A DNA stretch of 64,000 bases from NCBI RefSeq assembly GCF_039542035.1, contig NZ_BAABHJ010000001.1, forward strand, positions 1 through 64,000, read 5' to 3'. The number at the start of each line of letters is the position of its first letter. The first letter of the stretch is position 1. Below are positions 23,956-31,728 of the stretch, one piece after another. Both the position numbers and the translations under genes were made by a program. This DNA comes from Actinoallomurus liliacearum (lineage in GTDB: Bacteria > Actinomycetota > Actinomycetes > Streptosporangiales > Streptosporangiaceae). The notes beneath the pieces are model-generated. The model was not told where the DNA came from. It did not search any database and saw nothing but the letters and a program-made list of their open reading frames with translations.

Positions 23956-25943
23956 CCGAATCCCCGATCAACGAGCGCGCGACACCCGACTGGACGCCCT
24001 CTCCCGAGCGGATCGCGGCCGCCCGCATCAGTGACTTCGCCCGCGCTGCCGCCGACCGCACCGGCCTTGACCTCACGGGGGACTACCCGCGGTTGTGGGA
24101 GTGGTCGGTCAGCGAGCCGGGCGAATTCTGGGCCCTGGTCTGGGAATACTTCGGCCTCCCGGAACGTCCCCCCGGCGCGGTGCCGCTGGCCGACCCGAGC
24201 ATGCCGGGGACGACCTGGTTCCCCGGCAGCCGCCTGAACTACACCCAAGAAGTCTTCCGCGGTCGCAGCGACACCGAGACCGCCCTGACCGTCGTCGACG
24301 AGCGATTCGTTCCTCGCGAGATCTCCTGGGCCGCCCTGCGCAGCCGGACCGCCTCGGTGGCGGCCGCCCTGCGCGAACTCGGAGTCCGGCCAGGAGACCG
24401 GGTCGTGGGCTACCTGCCCAACAGCGCCGAGGCCGTCGTCGCGTTCCTGGCCACCGCCGCCATCGGTGCCGTCTGGGCGATCTGCGGCCTGGACTACGCC
24501 GCCACCGCGGCCGAAGCCCGGTTCGGTCAGCTGGAGCCGACCGTGCTCATCGCCGCCGACGAGTACACCAACGCCGGTCGGCGCATCGACCGCCGGGCGG
24601 ACGTCGCGGCGCTGCGGGCGGCGCTACCCTCCTTGAAAGCGACCATCCTGGTCGGAGGCGAAGCCTCCGACACCCTTTCCTGGGCGGCCGTCTCCGACCA
24701 GGAGGGGACGCCACGGCTGCAGCCCCTCGACGTACCCTTCGACCACCCGCTGTGGGTGCTGTTCTCCTCCGGCACCACCGGCCTGCCCAAAGGCATCGTG
24801 CACGGCCACGGCGGCATCGTCCTCGAGCAGCTCAAGACCTCCGCGCTGCACCTGGACCTGCACGCCGGCGACCGGGTCCTCTGGCACACCACCCCCAGTT
24901 GGATGATGTGGAACTCCATGGTCAGCACGCTGCTGCTCGGGACGAGCATCGTCTGCTACGAAGGCAGCCCCACCCATCCCAGCACCGACACCCTGTGGCG
25001 GCTGGCGTCGCTCACCGGAGCGACCCTGCTGGGCACCAGTCCTGGCTACCTCGCCGCCTGCCGCAAGCACCACACCGATCCCGCCGCGCACGACCTGAGC
25101 GCGCTCACCCGGCTCGCCGTAACCGGCTCCGCCTTCCCCGCCGCACTCCACCGCTGGGTCGCCGCCCGACTGGACCCCGCAGTGCAGATCGGCTCGATCA
25201 GCGGCGGCACCGACGCGTGCACCGCCTTCGCCGGCCCCGTCCCCACCCACCCGGTATGGGCGGGGGAACTGTCGGCACCGTGCCTGGGGGTGGCACTCGA
25301 CTGCTACGACGACCGCGGCCGACCGCTCCGCGGTCAGGTCGGCGAACTCGTCCTGCGCAAACCCCTCCCCTCGATGCCCCTCCGGTTCTGGAACGACCCA
25401 GAAGGCAGCCGATACCGCGCCGCCTACTTCGACCGCTTCCCCGGGGTGTGGCGCCATGGCGACTGGATCACCACCACCGACCACGGCTCGATCATCATCC
25501 ACGGCCGTTCCGACGCCACCCTCAACCGGCACGGCATCCGCATGGGCAGCGCCGACATCACAGCCCCGGTCGAACGCCTTCCCTACGTCGGCGAAGCACT
25601 CGTCATCGGCCTCGAAGAACCCGACGGGGGCTACTGGATGCCCCTGTTCGTCACCCTCACCGACGGCCGACGACTCGACCAGCGATTGCGCGAGCAGATC
25701 CGCGACACCATCCGGCGACACGCTTCACCGCGCCACGTGCCCGACGACATCATCGTCGCTCCCGCCATCCCCCACACCCGCACCGGCAAGAAACTCGAAG
25801 TCCCCATCAAACGCATCCTGCGCGGCGAACGACTCGAAACACTCATCGATCCCACCAGCGTCGACAACGCCGACGTCCTCGCCTGGTACGCCATGATCGG
25901 AGCCCAGCGCCACGTCTCGGCCAACGACCGGCACATCCACTAG
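23952..25943 (+). CDS. Acetoacetyl-CoA synthetase (acetoacetate-CoA ligase)
   Basis: This 663-residue adenylate-forming enzyme has the length and blocks of AacS. The N-terminal cap contains YPRLWEWSVSEPGEFWALVW and SRLNYTQEVFRG. The core contains LFSSGTTGLPKGIVHGHGG (ATP-binding A3), HTTPSWMMWNSMVSTLLLG, GSISGGTDACTAF and WRHGDWITTTDHGSIIIHGR, and the C-terminus carries the catalytic-lysine region TRTGKKLEVPIKRIL. The reaction is acetoacetate + ATP + CoA to acetoacetyl-CoA. Its start overlaps the GntR stop, so it is co-regulated with the ring-cleavage operon. This suggests the pathway releases acetoacetate or a similar 3-oxoacid (inference). Confidence 0.93.
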   Translation: MTESPINERATPDWTPSPERIAAARISDFARAAADRTGLDLTGDYPRLWEWSVSEPGEFWALVWEYFGLPERPPGAVPLADPSMPGTTWFPGSRLNYTQEVFRGRSDTETALTVVDERFVPREISWAALRSRTASVAAALRELGVRPGDRVVGYLPNSAEAVVAFLATAAIGAVWAICGLDYAATAAEARFGQLEPTVLIAADEYTNAGRRIDRRADVAALRAALPSLKATILVGGEASDTLSWAAVSDQEGTPRLQPLDVPFDHPLWVLFSSGTTGLPKGIVHGHGGIVLEQLKTSALHLDLHAGDRVLWHTTPSWMMWNSMVSTLLLGTSIVCYEGSPTHPSTDTLWRLASLTGATLLGTSPGYLAACRKHHTDPAAHDLSALTRLAVTGSAFPAALHRWVAARLDPAVQIGSISGGTDACTAFAGPVPTHPVWAGELSAPCLGVALDCYDDRGRPLRGQVGELVLRKPLPSMPLRFWNDPEGSRYRAAYFDRFPGVWRHGDWITTTDHGSIIIHGRSDATLNRHGIRMGSADITAPVERLPYVGEALVIGLEEPDGGYWMPLFVTLTDGRRLDQRLREQIRDTIRRHASPRHVPDDIIVAPAIPHTRTGKKLEVPIKRILRGERLETLIDPTSVDNADVLAWYAMIGAQRHVSANDRHIH

Positions 25944-26110
25944 CCGAGCTGCCCCGGCTCGCGTGAAGTCCGGTCTGCCTGGCGCCGGTCGACGCCGGGG
26001 CTTCCTGTGAATATGAAGCGGTTATGCTTTCAGTCGTCTCGCATCACTCCTCGCTGATTCTGGTGCTCCCACGGAACAGCGCCGGAACAAGAGCAAGCAC
26101 GGAGGCGGCC

Positions 26111-26557
26111 GTGACAATGCCGAAGAAGGGCTCACGGCTCATCACCGTCGACGGCACCACCTACCGTTGGCGAGTCGGACACAAGCCGACCTACAGCCAG
26201 GGCAACAGCCAGGCCCCGCTCACCTTCGCCGTTGAGCACGCCGAGGAGCCGGCAAGCGTTCTTTTGGTGACACTCCCCTGCGCCCGGCCGGACAACTGGC
26301 AGGGAGAGCGAACGATCGCAATCCGCCCCGTTCTCGTCAGTGGCTGCATCCGCCGGGCCATCGAACAAGGATGGGACTCGCGGCAGGCGGGCTCGGGATT
26401 CACCCTCACCGTCACTGAGCACGACCTCGCCGCACTCCTGGGCGAATCACCTCAGTACCTGATCCCCTTCCTCTGGGGCATGATCCCCGAAGGCGGCGGC
26501 ATCCAGGACCTACCGCGGGCCGTTCAAATCCGGAGCCGAGACCAGACCGCACCCTGA
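26111..26557 (+). CDS. Conserved hypothetical actinobacterial protein (148 aa)
   Basis: The GTG at 26111 is chosen because GGAGG ends five bases upstream; the ATG two codons later is the alternative. The product begins MPKKGSRLITVDGTTYRWRV and contains LTFAVEHAEEPASVLLVTLP and PVLVSGCIRRAIEQGWDS. It resembles a family of soluble actinobacterial proteins of unknown function. No signal peptide or TM segment is visible and no partner gene is evident. Confidence 0.7.
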   Translation: MTMPKKGSRLITVDGTTYRWRVGHKPTYSQGNSQAPLTFAVEHAEEPASVLLVTLPCARPDNWQGERTIAIRPVLVSGCIRRAIEQGWDSRQAGSGFTLTVTEHDLAALLGESPQYLIPFLWGMIPEGGGIQDLPRAVQIRSRDQTAP

Positions 26558-26716
26558 ATCCGCGCCCGGGATGCTTCGGCGCTGCCGTGCATCAGCGGCC
26601 TGCGAGACCCCGCGCGGGATCCGAGGCGCCTGATCGCCGGCGCGTGCGGCCTGCTTGTCGGGACCATCGTCTCCCTCGCCGTCGAAGCCGGCCTGCGGCG
26701 CAGCAAGCTCGTAGCG

Positions 26717-26752
26717 GGGTGTGTCCAGTTGGTGAACTAACTGGACACACCC
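26717..26752. repeat. Large inverted repeat with 14-bp perfect arms
   Basis: The arms GGGTGTGTCCAGTT (26717-26730) and AACTGGACACACCC (26739-26752) are exact complements around an 8-base loop (ggtgaact), which itself is partly symmetric. There is no T-tract after it. It could be a transcription terminator, a protein-binding site or the fused ends of an excised or deleted insertion sequence (the arms begin TGTGTCC). The 396-bp gap 26558-26953 that holds it shows no other gene. Confidence 0.75.
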
Positions 26753-26953
26753 ACCATCTGTCGTAGGTGGTTGGCCGAACCCGCGGCCATGAAGCGACTG
26801 GCCGGCTCGGGTCGCAGAGGTGGTCCACCATTGGGCCGACCCAGGCGCGGGCTTGACTCCCGGATCGGCTGCCGGGAATCCGTCCGGTCCAGTAAGCGGG
26901 AAGACCTGCGAATCTCGTGGCGGAGGGGCGTGGGGAACCGTGAGGATGGGGCC

Positions 26954-27811
26954 GTGGCTTATGACTACGACCGCCCCCTTCCCAAGATCAACGCTAGGCT
27001 GATCGGCTTAGGCCTGCGGCGGGTGCGTGAGATCTTGGAGCTCAACTATGAGGAGGCGGTCGCCGGGTTCGGCCGCGACGCTCAGTGGCTGGCCGCTGTT
27101 GAGACCGGCTTCGGTGACATCGGCCCGGGCGAGGTTTCCGCACTGCTGGCGCACTACGGCGAAGTGCCTGATCGGATCAGGTCGGCGCTGACCGGGCTGG
27201 CCGCTCGTCCGGACGGTCCGCTGTGGCTGCGACCTCACCTCGGCCAGCTGTCGGGCATGCTGCGGGACATCCTCACCGTCGAGGCTGAGGCCGACATCGT
27301 GCGTGCTTTCGGTGTTCAGGCGGTACCCGACCTGGCCCGGACCGAAGGCTACGCACGGCTGCTGTATGAGCACCGGCTGCTACCTGAAGACCACCCGGAA
27401 TGGGACTGGCCGCTGCTGGCAGCGCGGCAGAGGCATCGGCCGGGCGGCGACCCGCGCACCCTGGACCTGATCGTCGACCAGCGGGCCGTCGCCGAGGTCC
27501 TCAACGGACATCAGGACGTGTGGCGCGGACAGATCGAGCACCTACTTGCGCTCTCCCGGGCCGGCCACGAGGTTCGGGTCGTCCCGCGCAGCGCCGGCTA
27601 CTACGTCGGCCTTGATGGGTCTTTTGAGATCTACGAAGTCTCGGCGCTCAACGACCGGCTCGGTGTCGTGCACTGGCCGGACGGCCTGGGCATGAGTCAG
27701 GCCGACCTCGCCCCGCAGTGGCGCCAGATCGAAAGAGTAGCGCTCACCTCGGCCGACAGCGCGCTCCTCCTGGATGACGCCATCCGTGGCCGCGACCTCG
27801 ACCACTACTGA
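26954..27811 (+). CDS. HTH/DUF5753-type regulator
   Basis: The GTG at 26954 gives 285 residues, the usual family length; GAGG lies about 9 bases upstream. The N-terminal part (NARLIGLGLRRVREILELNY and following) replaces a standard XRE HTH and is a diverged version with WLAAVETGFGDIGPGEVSAL. The C-terminal DUF5753 domain is clear: VEAEADIVRAFGVQAVPDLA, RTEGYAR, DLIVDQRAVAEVL, QIEHLLALSRAGHEVRVVP and a final SADSALLLDDAIRG. Such proteins are numerous in actinomycetes, often paired with a DUF397 gene; none follows here. Function is probably regulatory. Confidence 0.8.
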   Translation: MAYDYDRPLPKINARLIGLGLRRVREILELNYEEAVAGFGRDAQWLAAVETGFGDIGPGEVSALLAHYGEVPDRIRSALTGLAARPDGPLWLRPHLGQLSGMLRDILTVEAEADIVRAFGVQAVPDLARTEGYARLLYEHRLLPEDHPEWDWPLLAARQRHRPGGDPRTLDLIVDQRAVAEVLNGHQDVWRGQIEHLLALSRAGHEVRVVPRSAGYYVGLDGSFEIYEVSALNDRLGVVHWPDGLGMSQADLAPQWRQIERVALTSADSALLLDDAIRGRDLDHY

Positions 27812-28119
27812 TTCCAGGTGGGTCCTGCGCAGGATTGCTGAGAATCCGAAGACCCCAGTCAGATCACGGCGGCCATCGTGGGAGGTGGTGCGCCGCTCGG
27901 AGAAATCCCACCAGGAGCGGTACAGCAGATGATCGCCTGTGACCGGGGCGAGCGGGTGCTCCCACTCCTGCTCGAGTACAAGAACGGCCCCGAGGTTACC
28001 CGGTGGCTGGTGGGACTGGTGTGAACGGTCGGGCGAGGCACCAGAGGCGGGGACCACATCCCACTCGGCGGCGACTCTGCGGTAGGCCGCCCGGCACAAA
28101 GCCGTACGCGCAGGGTCCT
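27812..28119. other. 308-bp gap without a recognised gene
   Basis: Coding-like GC content persists, but I could not find an intact frame with a credible start or family. The minus strand gives WWDFSERRTTSHDGRRDLTG within a longer frame that overlaps the DUF5753 gene antisense. I regard it as unassigned. Confidence 0.35.
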
Positions 28120-28380
28120 TCAGCGCCAGCGGTCGCCGTGGGGATAGATCCGGAGGGGACGCCGGAGGAACGCGGTGTCGGTGAACTCTTCTCGTGCGCG
28201 TACGAGGGCGAAGGCTGTTTCATGCCCGTCCGGACGGACGGCTGGGCCGAGCGGCGCTTGCAAGGGGAAGTCCTGACCGTTGAGATCGTTGTCTACCCGG
28301 CGGTACTCGAGAGGCTGGAGATTGACGTAGCCGGGTTCCCTGAACGCTCGTACGGAGCCGCTGACCGGCGCCCTGCTCAT
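28120..28380 (-). CDS. Possible small protein following a TPR remnant (86 aa)
   Basis: The frame starts at the ATG 28378-28380, overlapping the TPR stop as ATGA, which hints at real coding. It reads RAFREPGYVNLQPLEYRRVD, then HETAFALVRAREEFTDTAFL and RRPLRIYPHGDRWR. The N-terminal piece resembles a stretch seen in the C-terminal regions of some actinobacterial serine/threonine kinases, but this is a weak impression. There is no signal peptide. It may itself be a fragment. Confidence 0.35.
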   Translation of the reverse strand: MSRAPVSGSVRAFREPGYVNLQPLEYRRVDNDLNGQDFPLQAPLGPAVRPDGHETAFALVRAREEFTDTAFLRRPLRIYPHGDRWR

Positions 28381-28970
28381 CCATCGGAAGAGGCAGGTGG
28401 CTCCTTCATCCAGTCCGGAACGTTCGCACCGGCGATTTCACGGAACTCTTCCGCCACTCTGGCCGCGTCCTCGGTATGGCACCGGCGCAGCAGATCAACG
28501 ATCACCGCCATGATGCCCTGAGCATATTCGGGCAGTTCCTGCCCGAACCCCATCGCCTCGACCAGTGGAGCGACCGCTTCACCGAACCGAGCGTCTTGCA
28601 TCAACACGTGCCCAAGGACCGCGAGACTCTCGGCGTGATCCGGCAGGTAGGCGTCGCGGTTGAGCTCGGTCAGCTCACGCCGCAGGTCAAGGGCCTGCTG
28701 CGACACCTGGATCGCTTCGGTCGGCCGCCCGACCTCCGCCAGCCGATTGGCGTGGTTGCTCAACGAGGTCGCCAGGTTCGGGAGGTAGGCGTCGCGGCTG
28801 GTGGCTGCGAGGCGCTGCCAGATGGCGGTGGCTTGGAGGCTGGCGGCCAGAGCCGCAGGCCGTTGTCCGGCGTTGGACAGGCGAATTGCCAGCGTGTCGT
28901 AGATACGGGCGTGCTGTACGGGGTCGGCGGTAGCGGCGAGCCGGAGCAGGTCGAGCTCCTCCGGGCATGA
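28377..28970 (-). pseudogene. TPR-repeat protein, C-terminal remnant
   Basis: From about 28970 the minus strand encodes roughly five tetratricopeptide repeats (YDTLAIRLSNAGQRPAALAA, LATSLSNHANRLAEVGRPTE, HAESLAVLGHVLMQDARFGE), ending PDWMKEPPASSDG. Upstream the frame stays open to 29204, but that DNA belongs to a methyltransferase remnant on the opposite strand, so the N-terminus (commonly a CHAT or ATPase domain) is lost. A partial product is conceivable. Confidence 0.65.
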
Positions 28971-29386
28971 GCGTGCTGAGATCGGATCGGGCGGCTGCAA
29001 CGCCGCGCTGCTGGCCAAGGTGGTCGGCCCCGAGGGCACGTTGTCACGATCGACATCGATCCGGAGGTGACCGACCGCGCCAGCATCCTGCTGGCCGCCA
29101 CCGGATACGACCGCCGGGTCACGGTGACGCTGGCCGACGCCGAGCAGGGCGCCCCCGAGTTCCCCCCTCGACTCGGTCATCGTCACGGTCGGTGCCTGGG
29201 ACATCCCTCCGGCCTGGCGGGAACAACTGGTCGACGATGGCCGGCTCGTCGAACCGCTCCGAATGAACGGCCCCGGCAGGTGGTTCTCCTTCCGGGGCCG
29301 TAGGCGACGACTCCTTGTAGGGATCGGTTGGAACTCGATGGACCGCCACCGGTCTCACCGGCGCGTTGTGAGTCGCTACTGGTAGA
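28969..29386 (+). pseudogene. Protein-isoaspartate-type methyltransferase fragment (FxLD-system-like)
   Basis: Several frames must be joined. GSGGCNAALLAKVVGPEG (SAM motif I) is followed by VTIDIDPEVTDRASILLAAT and GYDRRVTVTLADAEQGAPE, and after another shift by DSVIVTVGAWDIPPAWREQL and VDDGRLVEPLRMNG. The order and the VTVGAWDIPPAW block match the PCMT-like methyltransferases annotated with FxLD-type lanthipeptide clusters. At least three frameshifts exist and the N-terminus is missing. No lanthipeptide precursor or dehydratase is nearby. Confidence 0.65.
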
Positions 29387-29435
29387 ACTGCAGCGTGCAT
29401 CACCCCTGACGCGTCGTATGGCAGGAGCAGCCCCG

Positions 29436-29975
29436 ATGAGAACCCAGGACCACCACCTTGAGTAGCTGTACGGTCTCCCCGCCTTCACATTTCCCGCGCC
29501 CGGCGAGACGACAAGGCTGGCTGAGCCCGACGCCGTGGCCTGGCGGATCGGCTACCAGAGGTGGGAATCCGAGGAGCTGTGGGAGGACGCCTTCGGCCGT
29601 TTCTGCGCCGAGGTCGACATCACGCGGGTCCGCGCTCTGATCGTCGGTATCTGGGGCGACCCGGAGGACACCGATCCCTCCGACGTCATCGAAGCGCTGT
29701 TGGCCGTACGTGACCGGCTGCCCGCCCTGCGGTCGGTGTTCCTTGGGGACATCACGGACAAGGAGTGCAAGCTCTCCCGGATCAGTCAGACCGACGTCAC
29801 ACCGCTGCTGGCAGGCTTCCCCGCACTGGAGGAATTCGGCGTGCGCGCGGCAGAAGGCACCAGTCTGGGAGAAACCTTGAGGCTCAGGTTCTCCGCCCTG
29901 CGCCACGACGCGCTGCGCAGGCTGACCGTGCAAAGCAGTGGTCTGCCGGTTGACGTCGTACGCGGCGTGGGACGC
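29436..29975 (+). pseudogene. STM4015-type protein, N-terminal part with early stop
   Basis: The ATG at 29436 opens MRTQDHHLE, then a TAG at 29463-29465, then in frame YGLPAFTFPAPGETTRLAEP and the diagnostic VRALIVGIWGDPEDTDPSDV, LPALRSVFLGDITDKECKLS and SQTDVTPLLAGFPALEEFGV. The LRR array begins (ALRHDALRRLTVQSSGLP) and is cut at DVVRGV, after which unrelated sequence follows. The missing C-terminal LRRs resemble the fragment at 14091-14236. Confidence 0.78.
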
Positions 29976-30310
29976 GATGAACCAGGTGGCGCACGAACGC
30001 GGTGGCCACCTGCCACCCGAAACGATCTTGGAGGAGTACGTCACCGGGTTCTTACCGAACAACCGATCCTCATCCAGCGGCCGATCACCGCGGATGACGG
30101 AACCGCCGTGATCGGCCGGTCCGAGAAGGCGGTCCGGTCAATGCCCCATGACCGGGATAACAAGAGCAGAGGCCCGTCTCCGGAACGGCCGAGCGGTGAG
30201 GCGGCTCGCGGCGTTGCGGCGCCGATGGCGGCCCACCGCGGCCTGGCCACATCCAAGCGGCGGCCCTGGCTCAACCCTCGTACGTAGCGCCAGCGGCCCC
30301 GTTGGCAATT

Positions 30311-30330
30311 TGTCCACCGTTCGGTGGACA
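30311..30330. promoter_or_regulatory. 20-bp perfect palindrome, TetR-type operator
   Basis: TGTCCACCGTTCGGTGGACA is an exact palindrome. It lies 57 bp before the ATG of a short ABC-ATPase-like reading frame. Perfect 20-bp palindromes of this sort are typical TetR-family operators upstream of ABC exporter genes. No TetR gene remains next to it. Confidence 0.65.
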
Positions 30331-30386
30331 CGGGAATAACCGGATCACCGATCGTGTGAGGTGCCCGCCGCCGCGACACTGGCGCA

Positions 30387-30463
30387 ATGGATGAAACGAC
30401 GGTGCCCGTACGCGGTCTGCGCAAGCGGTGCGGCGACGTCTCGGTGAACGGTGTCGACCTACG
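30387..30463 (+). pseudogene. ABC-transporter ATPase, N-terminal stub
   Basis: The frame reads MDETTVPVRGLRKRCGDVSV then NGVDL before losing similarity. This is the conserved start of an ABC ATPase ('V-GL-K-YGD--AV-GVD'), with Cys in place of the usual Tyr and no Walker A. Only 24 codons survive. Confidence 0.5.
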
Positions 30464-30616
30464 ACGGCCCATCCGGCGGTGGCGGCTCCGCGCATCGGCA
30501 TCTGACCGCTGCCAGGCCGACGCTTGAACGGCGCTCACGCGGGCCTACAACACTGACCCAGCGGGCGTCAGGACTAGATCGCCTGTGCCCCGAACTCCAA
30601 CTAAAGGGAAGTACTG

Positions 30617-31066
30617 ATGCATGCAAAAGATGCTGAACTGGCCGCCGCGTTGACCGAGCAGCTGGGCGACGAGAAGATCGTCGCGGCTGCGTACGCGAGG
30701 GTTGACACCGCGCTCGGCCCGGCGCGGATGCTTTCGCCGCTCGGTAACTACCTGATCACCAGGCCGGCCGCTCGCGCGGCGGCGAAGAAGATGACCGAAG
30801 AGACCGACATTCCGCTCGACGCCGCCGTCGTCTTCGGTGTCAGCGACAGCGCCCTGCACGTGTGGACCGCCGACCCGATGCTCAACCGGGTCGGTGACCA
30901 CCTTGGCCAGATCCCCCTGGAGCGCATCGCGTCCATCAAGGTCGAGGGCGGCAGGAGCTGGCAGCGGGTCACGATCAGCATGGCCGACGGAAAGAGCGTC
31001 GAGCTCGAGGGCCGGGGCTCCATCCACGCGGTCGCGGCCGAGTTCGACAAGCGCAAGGCCGGATAG
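30617..31066 (+). CDS. Conserved hypothetical protein (149 aa)
   Basis: AAAGGGAAG lies about 6 bases before the ATG. The soluble 149-residue product starts with a helical DAELAAALTEQLGDEKIVAA and ends with a beta-rich segment (AAVVFGVSDSALHVWTADPM, IPLERIASIKVEGG, VTISMADGKSVELEGRG) that looks like a bacterial PH-like fold. No catalytic motif is seen. It is intact and flanked on both sides by remnants, so it is probably an independent transcription unit. Confidence 0.7.
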   Translation: MHAKDAELAAALTEQLGDEKIVAAAYARVDTALGPARMLSPLGNYLITRPAARAAAKKMTEETDIPLDAAVVFGVSDSALHVWTADPMLNRVGDHLGQIPLERIASIKVEGGRSWQRVTISMADGKSVELEGRGSIHAVAAEFDKRKAG

Positions 31067-31434
31067 CCCGGCTTGTGCGGCTTCACTTTTCGATCCGCGG
31101 GATCGCGTTGATCCAGATGTGGCAGGGCTCGGCGGTCAGCGAGATGTACCGGCGCATGAAGACCGGCGATACGAATCCAGCCGGCTGTGGACCGACCTGT
31201 ATCTCAACATCGCCGCTCGCTACTGCCGGCGCGGAGACGCCGCCTACCGCCTGGCCATCCGCGATCGCGCGCACGGCCGGGACTCCGCCGCCGCGCACTG
31301 GTCCGCCATGGCCGCCCGCAAAGGTCACCGCGTTGCGCCAAGCCGGTTCGAAGCGATCCTCCCGGCGATATGGAGCAAGGCGCTCGAAAGACTGGCTAAG
31401 CGATCGTCCGCCGACGTCGCCCTCGAAAAGCCGG
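31067..31434. other. Gap with unassigned coding-like fragment
   Basis: A plus-strand frame from about 31160 reads SSRLWTDLYLNIAARYCRRG then DAAYRLAIRDRAHGRDSAAA and runs to 31457. It has no start of its own and I do not recognise it. On the minus strand a tail RRYISLTAEPCHIWINAIPR ends at 31083. Both look like gene fragments. Confidence 0.35.
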
Positions 31435-31665
31435 TCAGCCGAGGTGGTCGGCGATGATCCGGGCGTAGTTCGCCTCGCCTCGCTGGTTCGGGTGCAGCGG
31501 CGCGGCCGGGTTGACCGGCACGTACCCCTCCACCCATTTCACCGTGGCCGACTGGCAGGCGTCGTGGCCGGCGCTCGGGGTCTCCACATCCACGTAATCG
31601 GCGTTGTGCGCCCTGGCCTGCGCCGCGATGACGCCGTTCAGCCGGTGCACGTCGAGGCCCCTGCC
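31435..31665 (-). pseudogene. SGNH/GDSL hydrolase, C-terminal remnant
   Basis: The minus strand encodes RLNGVIAAQARAHNADYVDV then ETPSAGHDACQSATVKWVEG and PLHPNQRGEANYARIIADHL. The DxxHPN-like block (PLHPNQRGE) with its catalytic His and the SAGHDAC segment are typical of actinobacterial secreted SGNH hydrolases. The catalytic-Ser GDS block, signal peptide and about 200 N-terminal residues are absent. Confidence 0.72.
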
Positions 31666-31728
31666 GCTCGCGCCCGACGGCCGCCACGGTGGGGAGCCGT
31701 GACCGCCGGCAGCGCTGGGCGCGTGTCT

